Assembly (NCBI GenBank): GCA_020248865.1
Contig: JADCGS010000025.1
Span: 1 to 64,000, forward strand
Direction: 5' to 3'
DNA: 64,000 nt
Origin: Burkholderiales bacterium
Lineage (GTDB): Bacteria; Pseudomonadota; Gammaproteobacteria; Burkholderiales; Burkholderiaceae_F
Shown here: piece by piece, positions 21,204 through 30,200 of the stretch
Layout of the letters: every line of letters starts with the position of its first letter
Position numbering within the stretch: the first letter of the stretch is position 1
Notes under the pieces: generated by a model
Database searches by the model: none
The model's input: only the letters and a program-made list of their open reading frames with translations
What the model was told of the DNA's origin: nothing
Program-made: the position numbers and the translations under genes

Positions 21204-21956
21204 GTGGCCAACCTCAAGGAACTCCCGTTCTCCGCGTTGCAGTTCTATGCAACGGCGCCTTACCCCTGCAGCTACCTGGACGGGCGGCAGGCGCGCTCGC
21301 AGGTGGCTACACCGGCGCACCTCATCAATGCCGACGTCTACAGCGAGCTGGTGCGGCTGGGCTTTCGGCGCAGCGGCATCTTTACCTACCGGCCGCACTG
21401 CGACGGCTGCCGCGCCTGCGTGCCGGTGCGCGTGCCGGTGGCCGCCTTCGTCCCCAACCGCAGCCAGCGGCGCGCACTGCGGCAACATGCGCACCTCGTT
21501 TCGCGCGTGGTGGGGCTGGCCTTCGACCACGAGCACTACGACCTGTACCTGCGCTATCAGTCCACCCGCCACGCCGGCGGCGGCATGGACAACGACAGCC
21601 GCGAGCAGTACTCGCAGTTTCTCCTGCAGAGCAAGGTCAACACGCGGCTGGTGGAGTTCCGCGACCCGGCCCCGCCCGGCGATCCCGACGCGCTCGGCAC
21701 GCTGCGCATGGTTTCGATCATCGACGTGCTCAGCGACGGCCTGTCCTCCGTCTACACCTTCTTCGACCCCGACGAGCCGCGCGCCAGCTACGGCACCTAC
21801 AACGTTCTTTGGCAGATCGAGCAGTGCCGCACGCTCAAGCTGCCTCACCTGTACCTGGGCTACTGGATCGAGCACAGTCCCAAGATGTCCTATAAGGCGC
21901 AGTTCCGCCCCATCGAGCTGCTGCTGCAGGGCCGCTGGGTGCGCCAGCCGCTGTAG
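21204..21956 (+). CDS. bpt: aspartate/glutamate leucyltransferase
   Basis: A 250-residue aminoacyl-tRNA-protein transferase. It has the ATE-type N-terminal cysteines C66, C69 and C72 in HCDGCRAC and the C-terminal [14 protein letters not shown] and YLGYWIEHS motifs. In bacteria these proteins transfer Leu to N-terminal Asp or Glu. The start is GTG at 21204. The aat-bpt adjacency is conserved in many proteobacteria. A strong hairpin follows the stop codon, separating it from pyrD. Confidence 0.94.
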   Translation: MANLKELPFSALQFYATAPYPCSYLDGRQARSQVATPAHLINADVYSELVRLGFRRSGIFTYRPHCDGCRACVPVRVPVAAFVPNRSQRRALRQHAHLVSRVVGLAFDHEHYDLYLRYQSTRHAGGGMDNDSREQYSQFLLQSKVNTRLVEFRDPAPPGDPDALGTLRMVSIIDVLSDGLSSVYTFFDPDEPRASYGTYNVLWQIEQCRTLKLPHLYLGYWIEHSPKMSYKAQFRPIELLLQGRWVRQPL

Positions 21957-21957
21957 C

Positions 21958-21984
21958 GCAGCGCACCGGCCGCCGGTGCGCTGC
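21958..21984 (+). terminator. 12-base-stem hairpin between bpt and pyrD
   Basis: A perfect 12-base inverted repeat (GCAGCGCACCGG with CCGGTGCGCTGC) closes a three-base loop, starting two bases after the bpt stop. There is no T-run, so a terminator role is uncertain; it could also act in attenuation or mRNA stability. Confidence 0.5.
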
Positions 21985-21994
21985 GGGCCGACCC

Positions 21995-22000
21995 TACAAT
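21995..22000 (+). promoter_or_regulatory. candidate -10 box immediately before pyrD
   Basis: TACAAT (5/6 match) ends seven bases before the pyrD ATG. If used, the transcript would begin at or next to the start codon, giving a leaderless mRNA. No good -35 is visible 17 bases upstream, where the hairpin lies. Confidence 0.35.
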
Positions 22001-22007
22001 CGGCCGC

Positions 22008-23078
22008 ATGCTGTACGACATTGCCCGCCCCTTCATCTTCAAGTTCGACCCCGAGACCGCGCACGACCTGGCCTTCGGCAACCTGGCGCGTGCGCACCGG
22101 CTCGGTCTGACCCGCGTCCTGCGCCCGCACCTGCCGGACGATCCGGTGCAGCTCATGGGCCTGCGCTTTCCCAATCCGGTGGGGCTGGCCGCCGGGCTGG
22201 ACAAGAACGGTGCGTACATCGACGCCATCGGCAGCTTCGGCTTCGGCTTCATCGAAGCCGGCACGGTGACGCCGCGCCCGCAGCCCGGCAACCCCAGGCC
22301 GCGCGTGTTCCGCCTGCCCGGAGCGCAGGCACTGATCAACCGCATGGGATTCAACAACGAGGGGCTCGACCGCTTCGTCGCCAACGTGGCGCTGAACGAG
22401 GGCTTTTCCGCCGGCGGCGGCGTCCTCGGACTGAACCTCGGCAAGAACGCCGCCACGCCCATCGAGGACGCGCTGCAGGACTACCGGATCGGCCTGCGCA
22501 AGGTCTACCCACTGCTCACCCAGCGCGCCGGCTACGTGGCGATCAACATCTCCTCGCCCAACACAAAAAACCTGCGCGCGCTGCAGGGCGCCGACGAGCT
22601 GGCTGCGCTGCTGGGCGGTCTGCACGACGAGCGCGCCCGCCTGGCCGACCGGCACGGCCAGCGCGTGCCGATTGCCTTGAAGATCGCGCCCGACCTGGAG
22701 GACACCGACCTGCTGCGCATCGCCGACGCGCTGGTGGCGCACGGCTTCGACGCGGTCATCGCCACCAACACCACCGTCACGCGGCCCGCCGTCGAGGGCC
22801 TGCCGCATGCGCAGGAGACGGGCGGCCTGTCGGGCGCACCGCTGCGCGCGCGCGCCACGGAGGTCATCGCCCGGCTCGCCGACCACCTGCGCGGCGCGCT
22901 GCCGATCATCGGCGTCGGCGGCATTCTCAGCGGCGCCGACGCGGTGGAGAAAGTGGCCGCCGGTGCCTCGCTGGTGCAGGTCTACACCGGCCTCGTCTAC
23001 CGCGGCCCCGCACTGGTGGCCGAGTGCCGGCGCGCCCTGCTGCAGCGGCGCGGCGCAGCCACCGCGCGCGCCGCCTGA
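22008..23078 (+). CDS. pyrD: dihydroorotate dehydrogenase (quinone), class 2
   Basis: A 356-residue FMN enzyme of pyrimidine synthesis that oxidises dihydroorotate to orotate and passes electrons to membrane quinone. The N-terminal amphipathic part [16 protein letters not shown] is the membrane-associating segment of class 2 enzymes. FMN and substrate motifs include [31 protein letters not shown] (class 2 catalytic Ser region), TNTTVTR and [10 protein letters not shown]. Length is standard. The ATG at 22008 has no Shine-Dalgarno sequence directly upstream. Confidence 0.96.
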   Translation: MLYDIARPFIFKFDPETAHDLAFGNLARAHRLGLTRVLRPHLPDDPVQLMGLRFPNPVGLAAGLDKNGAYIDAIGSFGFGFIEAGTVTPRPQPGNPRPRVFRLPGAQALINRMGFNNEGLDRFVANVALNEGFSAGGGVLGLNLGKNAATPIEDALQDYRIGLRKVYPLLTQRAGYVAINISSPNTKNLRALQGADELAALLGGLHDERARLADRHGQRVPIALKIAPDLEDTDLLRIADALVAHGFDAVIATNTTVTRPAVEGLPHAQETGGLSGAPLRARATEVIARLADHLRGALPIIGVGGILSGADAVEKVAAGASLVQVYTGLVYRGPALVAECRRALLQRRGAATARAA

Positions 23079-23142
23079 GCGCCACCGCGCCCACGTGCGC
23101 GCGCCCTCGCTCACTGCGGCTTACACCAACAGCAGCGCGCGC

Positions 23143-23700
23143 ATGACGGCGACCGCGACCGCACCGCTCCTACGCTGCTTCGTCGCGCTGTGGCCCGATA
23201 CAGCGGCGCGCGACGCGATCGCCCGGATGGTCGCGCGCGCCCACGAGCGCCACCCTGCCGCCCGCCCGATGCGCGCCGAGAACCTGCACCTGACGCTGGC
23301 CTTCATCGGCAGCCTGCCCCAGACCGCGGTGCGTGCGCTGCAACCGCAGGTCGACGGCCTGCCGGTCACCCCGTTCATCTGGACGCTCGACCGGGTGGGC
23401 ATGTTCCGCGGCGCGCAGGTGCTGTGGCTGGGCGGCGGCCCCTGCGCGGCCCTCGAAGAGCTGGCCGCCGCCGTGCGCGCCCTGCTGGACCGGCAGGGCG
23501 TGGGCTACGACCGCAAGCCCTTCGTGCCGCACGTCACGCTGCTGCGCAAGCTGCCGCGCACGGCGGCGCTCGACGCCGGCGCGCTGGTCGCTGCCGTCCG
23601 CTGGCCGGTGAAGGAAGTGCGGCTGGTCGTTACGAAGGCAGCACCGGACGGGCCGCGCTATCGCGACGCGGCCGCCTGGCTCGACTCACCCGGCAGGTAG
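23143..23700 (+). CDS. thpR: RNA 2',3'-cyclic phosphodiesterase
   Basis: A 185-residue 2H-phosphoesterase (LigT/ThpR family) that opens 2',3'-cyclic phosphates and related RNA ends. The two HxTx catalytic motifs are HLTL at residue 49 and HVTL at residue 130, each in its expected half of the duplicated fold. FVALWPD near the N-terminus is typical. The start at 23143 (MTATATAPLLRCF) precedes the first strand. It converges with the transglutaminase-like gene over 43 bases. In vivo substrate is uncertain. Confidence 0.92.
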   Translation: MTATATAPLLRCFVALWPDTAARDAIARMVARAHERHPAARPMRAENLHLTLAFIGSLPQTAVRALQPQVDGLPVTPFIWTLDRVGMFRGAQVLWLGGGPCAALEELAAAVRALLDRQGVGYDRKPFVPHVTLLRKLPRTAALDAGALVAAVRWPVKEVRLVVTKAAPDGPRYRDAAAWLDSPGR

Positions 23701-23743
23701 GAGCGGGGGCGGCGCGCTGCGGTTGAGCCGGCCGCCGACGCGC

Positions 23744-24631
23744 TCAATCGACGGACCGCACCGTCACCGCCACCGTCAGGCTGTGCTCGCCGCCGCCGCG
23801 GATCACGCCGCGCAGCGGCATCACGTCGCCGTAGTCGCGGCCCCAGGCCAGCGTCACATGGGTCTGGCCGGCGCCGGGCAACAGGGCATTGGTGGGGTCG
23901 AAGTCGATCCAGCCCGAGGGCGGGCACCACGCGCTGGCCCAGGCGTGCGAGGCATCGGCGCCGACCAGGCGCGGCCGCCCGGGCGGCGGCTGGGTCAGCA
24001 GGTAGCCGCTGACGTAGCGCGCCGGCACGCCCTGCGCGCGCAGGACGCCGATCATCAGGTGGGCAAAGTCCTGGCACACGCCGCGCCGCGCCGCGAACAC
24101 CTGCGCCAGCGGCGTGTGCACTTCGGTGGCGTTGCCGTCGTAGGTGAAGTCGGCGCGGATCCGCTGCATCAGTTCGTGCGCGGCCTGCGGCAGCGACCGG
24201 CCGGGCGCAAAGGAGGGGGCGCCGTAGTCGCGCAGCGCCGCCAGCTCCGGCACGAAGGGCGACTCGAACACGAACTCGCTGGCGGCCTCGAAGGGGGCGC
24301 CGGCGCGATAGCGGCAGCGCGCGGCCACCTCGTCCCAGGCCGCGCCGGCGTCAGCCCGGCCGTCCACCGACGCCACCGCCTGCAGCGCCACCCGGCTGCG
24401 CGCGGTCACGGACAGCGCTTCGTGCGGCGCGTACAGCGCGAAGCCGTCGCGCCCGTTGCCGAACACATCGATGCCGCGCGTCCAGTGCTGCGGCGGCGGC
24501 TCGATGGCCAGCTCCACCGCCTCGACCCGCTGCTGCGGCAGCGTGCGCGGCCGCAGGTGGGCCAGGTGCTGCGCCAGATCGACGCGTGCGCCGTAGGCGT
24601 AGCGGGTCTCGTGAACGACTTCGAGCATCAT
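23744..24631 (-). CDS. transglutaminase-like cysteine hydrolase, last gene of the Anbu operon
   Basis: A 295-residue protein with an N-terminal bacterial transglutaminase-associated beta domain (MMLEVVHETRYAYGARV) followed by a transglutaminase-like core. The triad is visible as Cys186 in RRGVCQDF, His229 in DASHAW and Asp245 in DFDPTN. Such proteins usually hydrolyse or transfer at amide bonds of peptides. It begins 16 bases after the fused ATP-grasp/alpha-E gene and is one of two transglutaminase-like proteins in the operon, matching the small transglutaminase commonly found with Anbu, ATP-grasp and alpha-E genes. The natural substrate is unknown. Confidence 0.88.
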   Translation of the reverse strand: MMLEVVHETRYAYGARVDLAQHLAHLRPRTLPQQRVEAVELAIEPPPQHWTRGIDVFGNGRDGFALYAPHEALSVTARSRVALQAVASVDGRADAGAAWDEVAARCRYRAGAPFEAASEFVFESPFVPELAALRDYGAPSFAPGRSLPQAAHELMQRIRADFTYDGNATEVHTPLAQVFAARRGVCQDFAHLMIGVLRAQGVPARYVSGYLLTQPPPGRPRLVGADASHAWASAWCPPSGWIDFDPTNALLPGAGQTHVTLAWGRDYGDVMPLRGVIRGGGEHSLTVAVTVRSVD

Positions 24632-24647
24632 CGTGAGCCGAGCAGCA

Positions 24648-27212
24648 TCAGCCCAGTACCTGCAGCCCGGCGGCGTGGCTGAAGTAGCGCGCCCCCACCG
24701 CGTCGGACAGCGCAAAGGCCGCCTCGTGCAATTGAGCGGCCAGTTGCGCCAGCTGCGGGTGACCGCTGCCCGCGCCGCGCGCGCACAGGCTGGCCAGCGA
24801 CGGCCATGACTCGGGCGGCGGCAGCAGCGCCAGCAGTTCGGCCGGCGGCTGCGGCAGCCGTGCCAGCTCGCCGCGCAGCCACTCGACGATGCAGGCAAGC
24901 GCGCGCGGATTGCCGGTGTCCTGCACCAGCAGATGGAGCAGCGGCGGCAGCTCGTGTCGGCCCTGGTACAGCGCGCGGTAGGTGACGGTGCTGTCGGCCA
25001 GCGCCACCAGCAGGTCGAAGCCGGCCTCGTCGTCGATGGCGGCGGTGTCCTCGAAGACCGCCAGCGCACCGGCCATGCAGGCCAGCCGCTCGATCTGCCG
25101 GCCGATGGTGAGCAGACGCCAGCCGTCGTCGCGCGTCATGCGGTCGGCCTGAGCGCCGGTGATGGCCGCCAGGTCCACGCTGAGGCGGCGCAGCGCGTCG
25201 AGCGCGAGCGCTGGGCTGCGCAGCGGCGAACTGCCGTCGCTGCGCAACGCAGGCCCGGCAAAGCGCTCCAGCGCGAGGTCGAGCAGGCGCCAGTGCTCGG
25301 CGCTGAGCCGCTCGCGGATCTGGCTGCCGGCGCTGCGCATGGCGGCCAGGTTGAACGCCACGCTCCAGGTGCCGGCGGCATCCTGCAGGCCGGCCAGCAG
25401 CGTGCGCTCGAACACCGCCGCTCCCTGCGCCGGCGTGGGCGTGTTGGGCGGCACCAGCCCGAGCTCGCCGCCCAGGCGGCCGAGTACGGCGCCGACGGCT
25501 GCGCCGGGTGCGCGGTCGCCCGCCAGCAGGGCGAGTGTGGCCTGCGCCAGCCGCGCGGTGTGGTCGGCGCGCTCGGCGTAGCGGCCCATCCAGAACAGGT
25601 TCTCGGCGGCACGGCTGGTCACCGGGCGGCGCTGTTGCGCGAGGTCGGCCGGCGCCAGCGGGGCCGGCAGCATGGAGTAGCGGTCCACGTGGCCGTCGGT
25701 CTGCACCCAGGTGTCGAGCGACGAGCCGCCCTGCTGCATCGACACCACGCGCTGCGCGCGGCCGGCGATCCGGGTCAGCCCGCCCGGCATGGCGTGCCAG
25801 CCGCCCTCGCCGTCGGCGATGACGAACACCCGCACCATGGCCGCGCGCGGCAGCAGCAGGCCGTCCTGCCACACCCGCGCATGCGACAACGGCAGGTAGT
25901 CCTGCACGGTGTAGGCGGCCGGATCGGCCTCGATCTGCGCGCGCAACTGGGCCAGCGCGGCCGCCGACAGTTCGGCGCCGATGGCCGCCTCGATCGCCTC
26001 CTGGCCCGGCCGCGCGCCGCGCGCCGGGTAGGTCGGCTTGACCACCTTGTGCGCCAGATGGTCGGCCACCACTTCCCAGGCGGCGCGCTCGCCACACCAC
26101 CAGCTCGCCAGCGACGGCAGCGTCAGCGGCGCACCGTGCAGCCGTTCGCAGATGGCCGGCAGGAAGCCCTGCAGGGCCGGGCTCTCGAGAAAACCGGAGC
26201 CCAGCGCATTGGCCACCAGCACGGTCCGCGCGCGGATGGCCGCCAGCAGGCCGGGTACGCCGAGCGCCGAGTCGGGCCGCAGCTCCAGCGGGTCGCAGAA
26301 GTCGTCGTCGAGCCGGCGCAGGATGGCGTGCACGCGCTCCAGGCCGTGCACCGTCTTCAGGAACACGCGGTCCTCGCGCACCGTGAGGTCGGAGCCCTCC
26401 ACCAGCGGCAGGCCGAGGTAGCGCGCCAGGTAAGCGTGCTCGAAGTACGTCTCGTTGTACGGCCCCGGCGTCAGCAGCACCACGCGCGGCGCGCCGTCGT
26501 GCTCGGCGATGGGCGCATGGCGCGTGATGGTGTCGAGCAGGCGGCGGAAGCTGGCGGCCAGCCGTTGCACCGACAGCGCGCGGAACGCCTGCGGAAACTG
26601 ACGCGCGACGATCAGCCGGTTCTGCAGCGCGTAGCCCAGGCCCGAGGGCGCCTGCGTGCGCTGCGACACCACCCACCACTGCCCGTCGGGCGCGCGGCCC
26701 AGGTCGAAGGCAACGATGGGCAGGTGCGTGCCGCCCGCGGGGGCCACGCCGGCCAGCGGCCGCAGGTAGCCGGGGTGGCCGTAGACCAGCGCCGGCGGCA
26801 GCAGGCCTTCACGCAGGAGCTGCTGCCCGCCATAGACGTCCTGCAGCAACTGCGACAGCACGCCGGCCCGCTGCACCACGCCGGCCTCGATCGCCTGCCA
26901 CTCGGCAGCATTGATGACGAACGGCAGCAGGTCGAGCGACCACGGCCGTACCGGCCCGCCCTCGCGGCCGTCGCGGTAGACGTTGTAGGTGATGCCGTCG
27001 TCGTGGATCTGGCGGCGCAGCGCCGCCAGGCAGCGGTCCATCTCGCCGAGGTCCTCGCCCGGCAGTTCGCCGAAGAATCGCTGCCAGTGCGGGCGCAGCG
27101 CGCCGCCGGCATGGCGCAGCTCGTCGTAGTGCCCGCTGCGCACCGGCACCGCACGCGCCAGCGCAGCCGCCGCGGCGTCGCTGTCTTCGAATGAGAAACT
27201 GGCCTGGGGCAT
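24648..27212 (-). CDS. fused circularly permuted ATP-grasp / alpha-E protein
   Basis: An 854-residue fusion. Residues 1 to about 510 are a circularly permuted ATP-grasp domain (RQIHDDGITYNVYRD, VLLTPGPYNETYFEH, LRRLDDDFCDP, PALQGFLPA), a fold of ATP-dependent amide ligases. From about residue 530 the sequence becomes an alpha-E domain (RAAENLFWMGRYAERADHTA), an all-helical family of unknown chemistry. The same two domains occur as separate genes at 32970-34412 and 31909-32967, so the operon holds two paralogous sets. Being fused, they must act in one complex. It lies 67 bases after the DUF2126 gene. Ligation of amino acids or peptides is inferred from fold and neighbours. Confidence 0.88.
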   Translation of the reverse strand: MPQASFSFEDSDAAAAALARAVPVRSGHYDELRHAGGALRPHWQRFFGELPGEDLGEMDRCLAALRRQIHDDGITYNVYRDGREGGPVRPWSLDLLPFVINAAEWQAIEAGVVQRAGVLSQLLQDVYGGQQLLREGLLPPALVYGHPGYLRPLAGVAPAGGTHLPIVAFDLGRAPDGQWWVVSQRTQAPSGLGYALQNRLIVARQFPQAFRALSVQRLAASFRRLLDTITRHAPIAEHDGAPRVVLLTPGPYNETYFEHAYLARYLGLPLVEGSDLTVREDRVFLKTVHGLERVHAILRRLDDDFCDPLELRPDSALGVPGLLAAIRARTVLVANALGSGFLESPALQGFLPAICERLHGAPLTLPSLASWWCGERAAWEVVADHLAHKVVKPTYPARGARPGQEAIEAAIGAELSAAALAQLRAQIEADPAAYTVQDYLPLSHARVWQDGLLLPRAAMVRVFVIADGEGGWHAMPGGLTRIAGRAQRVVSMQQGGSSLDTWVQTDGHVDRYSMLPAPLAPADLAQQRRPVTSRAAENLFWMGRYAERADHTARLAQATLALLAGDRAPGAAVGAVLGRLGGELGLVPPNTPTPAQGAAVFERTLLAGLQDAAGTWSVAFNLAAMRSAGSQIRERLSAEHWRLLDLALERFAGPALRSDGSSPLRSPALALDALRRLSVDLAAITGAQADRMTRDDGWRLLTIGRQIERLACMAGALAVFEDTAAIDDEAGFDLLVALADSTVTYRALYQGRHELPPLLHLLVQDTGNPRALACIVEWLRGELARLPQPPAELLALLPPPESWPSLASLCARGAGSGHPQLAQLAAQLHEAAFALSDAVGARYFSHAAGLQVLG

Positions 27213-27279
27213 CAGTGGTCGCGTGCGCGCTTGCAGTCAAGGCGCGGGCCTGTGGCCGGCGGATTGCGCGCCTCGCCCC

Positions 27280-30200
27280 TCAATGCTGCCGCAGGTCGAG
27301 CGTGAACGGGAACTCCAGGCTGCGCTGAAGCGGCGCCACGGCCATGCGGCCCGGTGTGTGGCCCGTCTTGAAGAAACGTGCAAGGCGACGGCTTTCGGCC
27401 TCGTAGGCGTTGACCGGGAAGACTTCGTGGTTGCGGCCGCCCGGATGGGTTACATGGTAGCGGCAGCCGCCGAGCGAGCGACCGAGCCAGCCATCGACGA
27501 GGTCGAAGGTCAGCGGCGCGTGTACGCCGATGGTCGGATGCAGCGCCGAGGCCGGCTGCCAGGCGCGGTAGCGCACGCCGGCGACGAACTCGCCGACCCG
27601 TCCCGTGGGCTGCAGCGGCAGGGCCACGCCGTTGACCGTGACGACGTGGCGGCCGTCCACCAGGCCAGTGACGCGGACCTCGAGCCGCTCCAGCGAGGAG
27701 TCGACATAGCGCACGGTGCCGCCGGCGGCACCCTCCTCGCCCATCACGTGCCACGGCTCCAGCGCGCTGCGCAAGGTCAGTTGCACGCCGCGCGCGGCCG
27801 TCTCGCCGATGAGCGGGAAACGGAACTCGAAGTGCGGCGCGAACCAGGCCGCATCGAAGGCGTAGCCGCCGGCGGCCAGCTCCGCCAGCACGTCCTCGAA
27901 GTCCATCTGCACGAAAGTCGGCAGCAGAAAGCGGTCGTGCAGCGCGGTGCCCCAGCGCACGAGCGGGCACCGGTACGGCGTGCGCCAGAACCAGGCCACC
28001 AGCGCGCGCAGCAGGAGCTGCTGGGCCAGGCTCATGCGCGCATGCGGCGGCATCTCGAAGGCGCGCAGCTCCAGCAGGCCGAGGCGGCCGGCCGGGCCGT
28101 CGGGCGAGTACAGCTTGTCGATGCAGAACTCGCTGCGGTGGGTGTTGCCGGTGACGTCGACCAGGATATTGCGCAGCGTGCGGTCGATCAGCCAGGGCGC
28201 AACCGGACCGGCCCCGGCCGCCTCGCTGCGCGCCGTCTGCGCGCGCAGCTCGGCCAGCGCGATCTCCAGCTCGTAGAGCTGGTCGTTGCGCGCCTCGTCC
28301 ACGCGCGGCGCCTGCGAAGTGGGACCGATGAACAGCCCCGAGAACAGGTACGACAGGCTCGGGTGGTTGTGCCAGAAGGCAAGCAGGCTCGCCAGCAGGT
28401 CGGGACGCCGCAGGAACGGCGAGTCGGCCGGCGTGGCGCCGCCGAGCACGAAGTGGTTGCCGCCGCCGGTGCCGGTGTGGCGGCCGTCGAGCATGAACTT
28501 CTCGGTCGACAGGCGCGTCTGGTGCGCGGCCTCGTACAGGAATTCGGTGTGGTCGACCAGCTCGTCCCAGTCGTGCGCGGGGTGGATGTTGACCTCGATG
28601 ACGCCCGGGTCGGGCGTCACTGCCAGGCTCCTGAGGCGCGGATCGCGCGGCGGCGGGTAGCCTTCGAGCACCACCGGAAGGGCGAGCTCGGCGGCGGTGG
28701 CCTCGACCGCGGCCAGCAGTTCGAGGTAGTCCTCCAGCCGCGCCAGCGGCGGCATGAACACGTACAGGTGCTGGCCGCGGACGCCGTGCGGAGCCTCGGC
28801 CGGCGCGCTGTTCGTCGCGCTCTCTTCGAGCTGCGCGGCCAGGGATTCGCGCTCGGGGCGGGCCGGCGCGCTCATGCGCTGCGGGTCGCGAGCTTCCACG
28901 CACAACGCGGTGCGGGTGATCCAGTGGGCCGACTCGAAGCGCCGGGGCCAGCGACCGGCGCTTGCCTCAACCCGTCCTTCTCTCTCTCCCGCCTCAGCGG
29001 GAGAGGGCGGGGGTGAGGGCCGCCCCTCACCCCAGCCCTCTCCCCGTGATCGGGGAGAGGGAGCCGAGGTCGCGCCGGTTTCGTCGTGACCGCCGTGCAT
29101 CGGGGCGCCGCCGCCACTGCCTTTCTCGAGCAGCCCCTCACCCCAACCCTCTCCCCGTGATCGGGGAGAGGGAGCCAGAGCGCCTGCGGGCGTCTCGAAG
29201 CCGCCTTGCAGCGCAACCGCCCCGCCCTCGGCAAAGCCGCCGCCCACCGCGTGCGGCGCGTACTGGCGGCGGATGTCGGCGTGCAGCGGCAGCGGCGCAC
29301 TCGGGGCGAACGGGTCCTGCGTGTGCAGGTGCGGGTATTGCTGTTGGTCGACCCACGGCAGCGAGTCGAGCGGCAGCCGGTAGCCCATCGGCGAGTCGCC
29401 GGGGATGAGGTACATGCGCTCGTCGCGCAGGAACCAGGGGCCGCTGCGCCAGCCGCCGATGGCTGCGCCGCGCGCTTCGTCGCGTGCTTCGTTGCGTGCT
29501 TCGTTGCGTGCTTCGTTACGTGCGATGGGCAGCGCGTAGCCGACCACGCTTGCCAGCCCCTGCTGGAACACGCGGCGCAGGCGGGCGCGCTCGAGCTCGT
29601 CGTCGAGCCGGCTGTCGAAGGGATCGACGTTGGCCGGCAGCCGGCGCTCGCGCCACAGGTAGTAGAGGCTGTCCTCGTAGCCGGCCTGCGCATGCTTCGG
29701 GTCCACCGCCAGGCGCTGCGCCAGACGGGTGATGAAGCGCTGCGCGGCTGAACTGGAGGCTCGGCCCGGCAGGCGCTCGTCGGCCAGCAGCGCCGGATCG
29801 CTCCAGCACGGCTGACCGTCGGCGCGCCAGTAGGCCGACAGCGCCCAGCGCGGCAACGGCTCGCCCGGATACCACTTGCCCTGCCCCATGTGAACAAAGC
29901 CGCCGGCGGCATACTTCTCGCGCAGCTGGTGCGTCAGTTCGGCCGCCAGGCCGCGCTTGGTGGGGCCGAGCGCGGCGGTGTTCCACTCGGCGCCGTCGCG
30001 GTCGTCGACCGACACGAAGGTCGGCTCGCCGCCCATGGTCAGGCGCACGTCGCCGCGCGCCAGGTCGGTATCGACGTCGCGGCCGAGCGCGTCGATCGCC
30101 TGCCACTGGGCGTCGCTGTAGGGCCGGGTCACGCGCGGCGACTCGTAGATGCGCGTGATCGCCATGTGGTGCTGGAAGTCGACCTCGCATTCGTCCAGCG

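Noticed and set aside
24933-27194. Long plus-strand frame antisense to the fused ATP-grasp/alpha-E gene (and similar ones opposite DUF2126, parE and the binding proteins)
   Set aside because: Composition is that of reverse-complement translation, and the opposite strand has conserved catalytic motifs.
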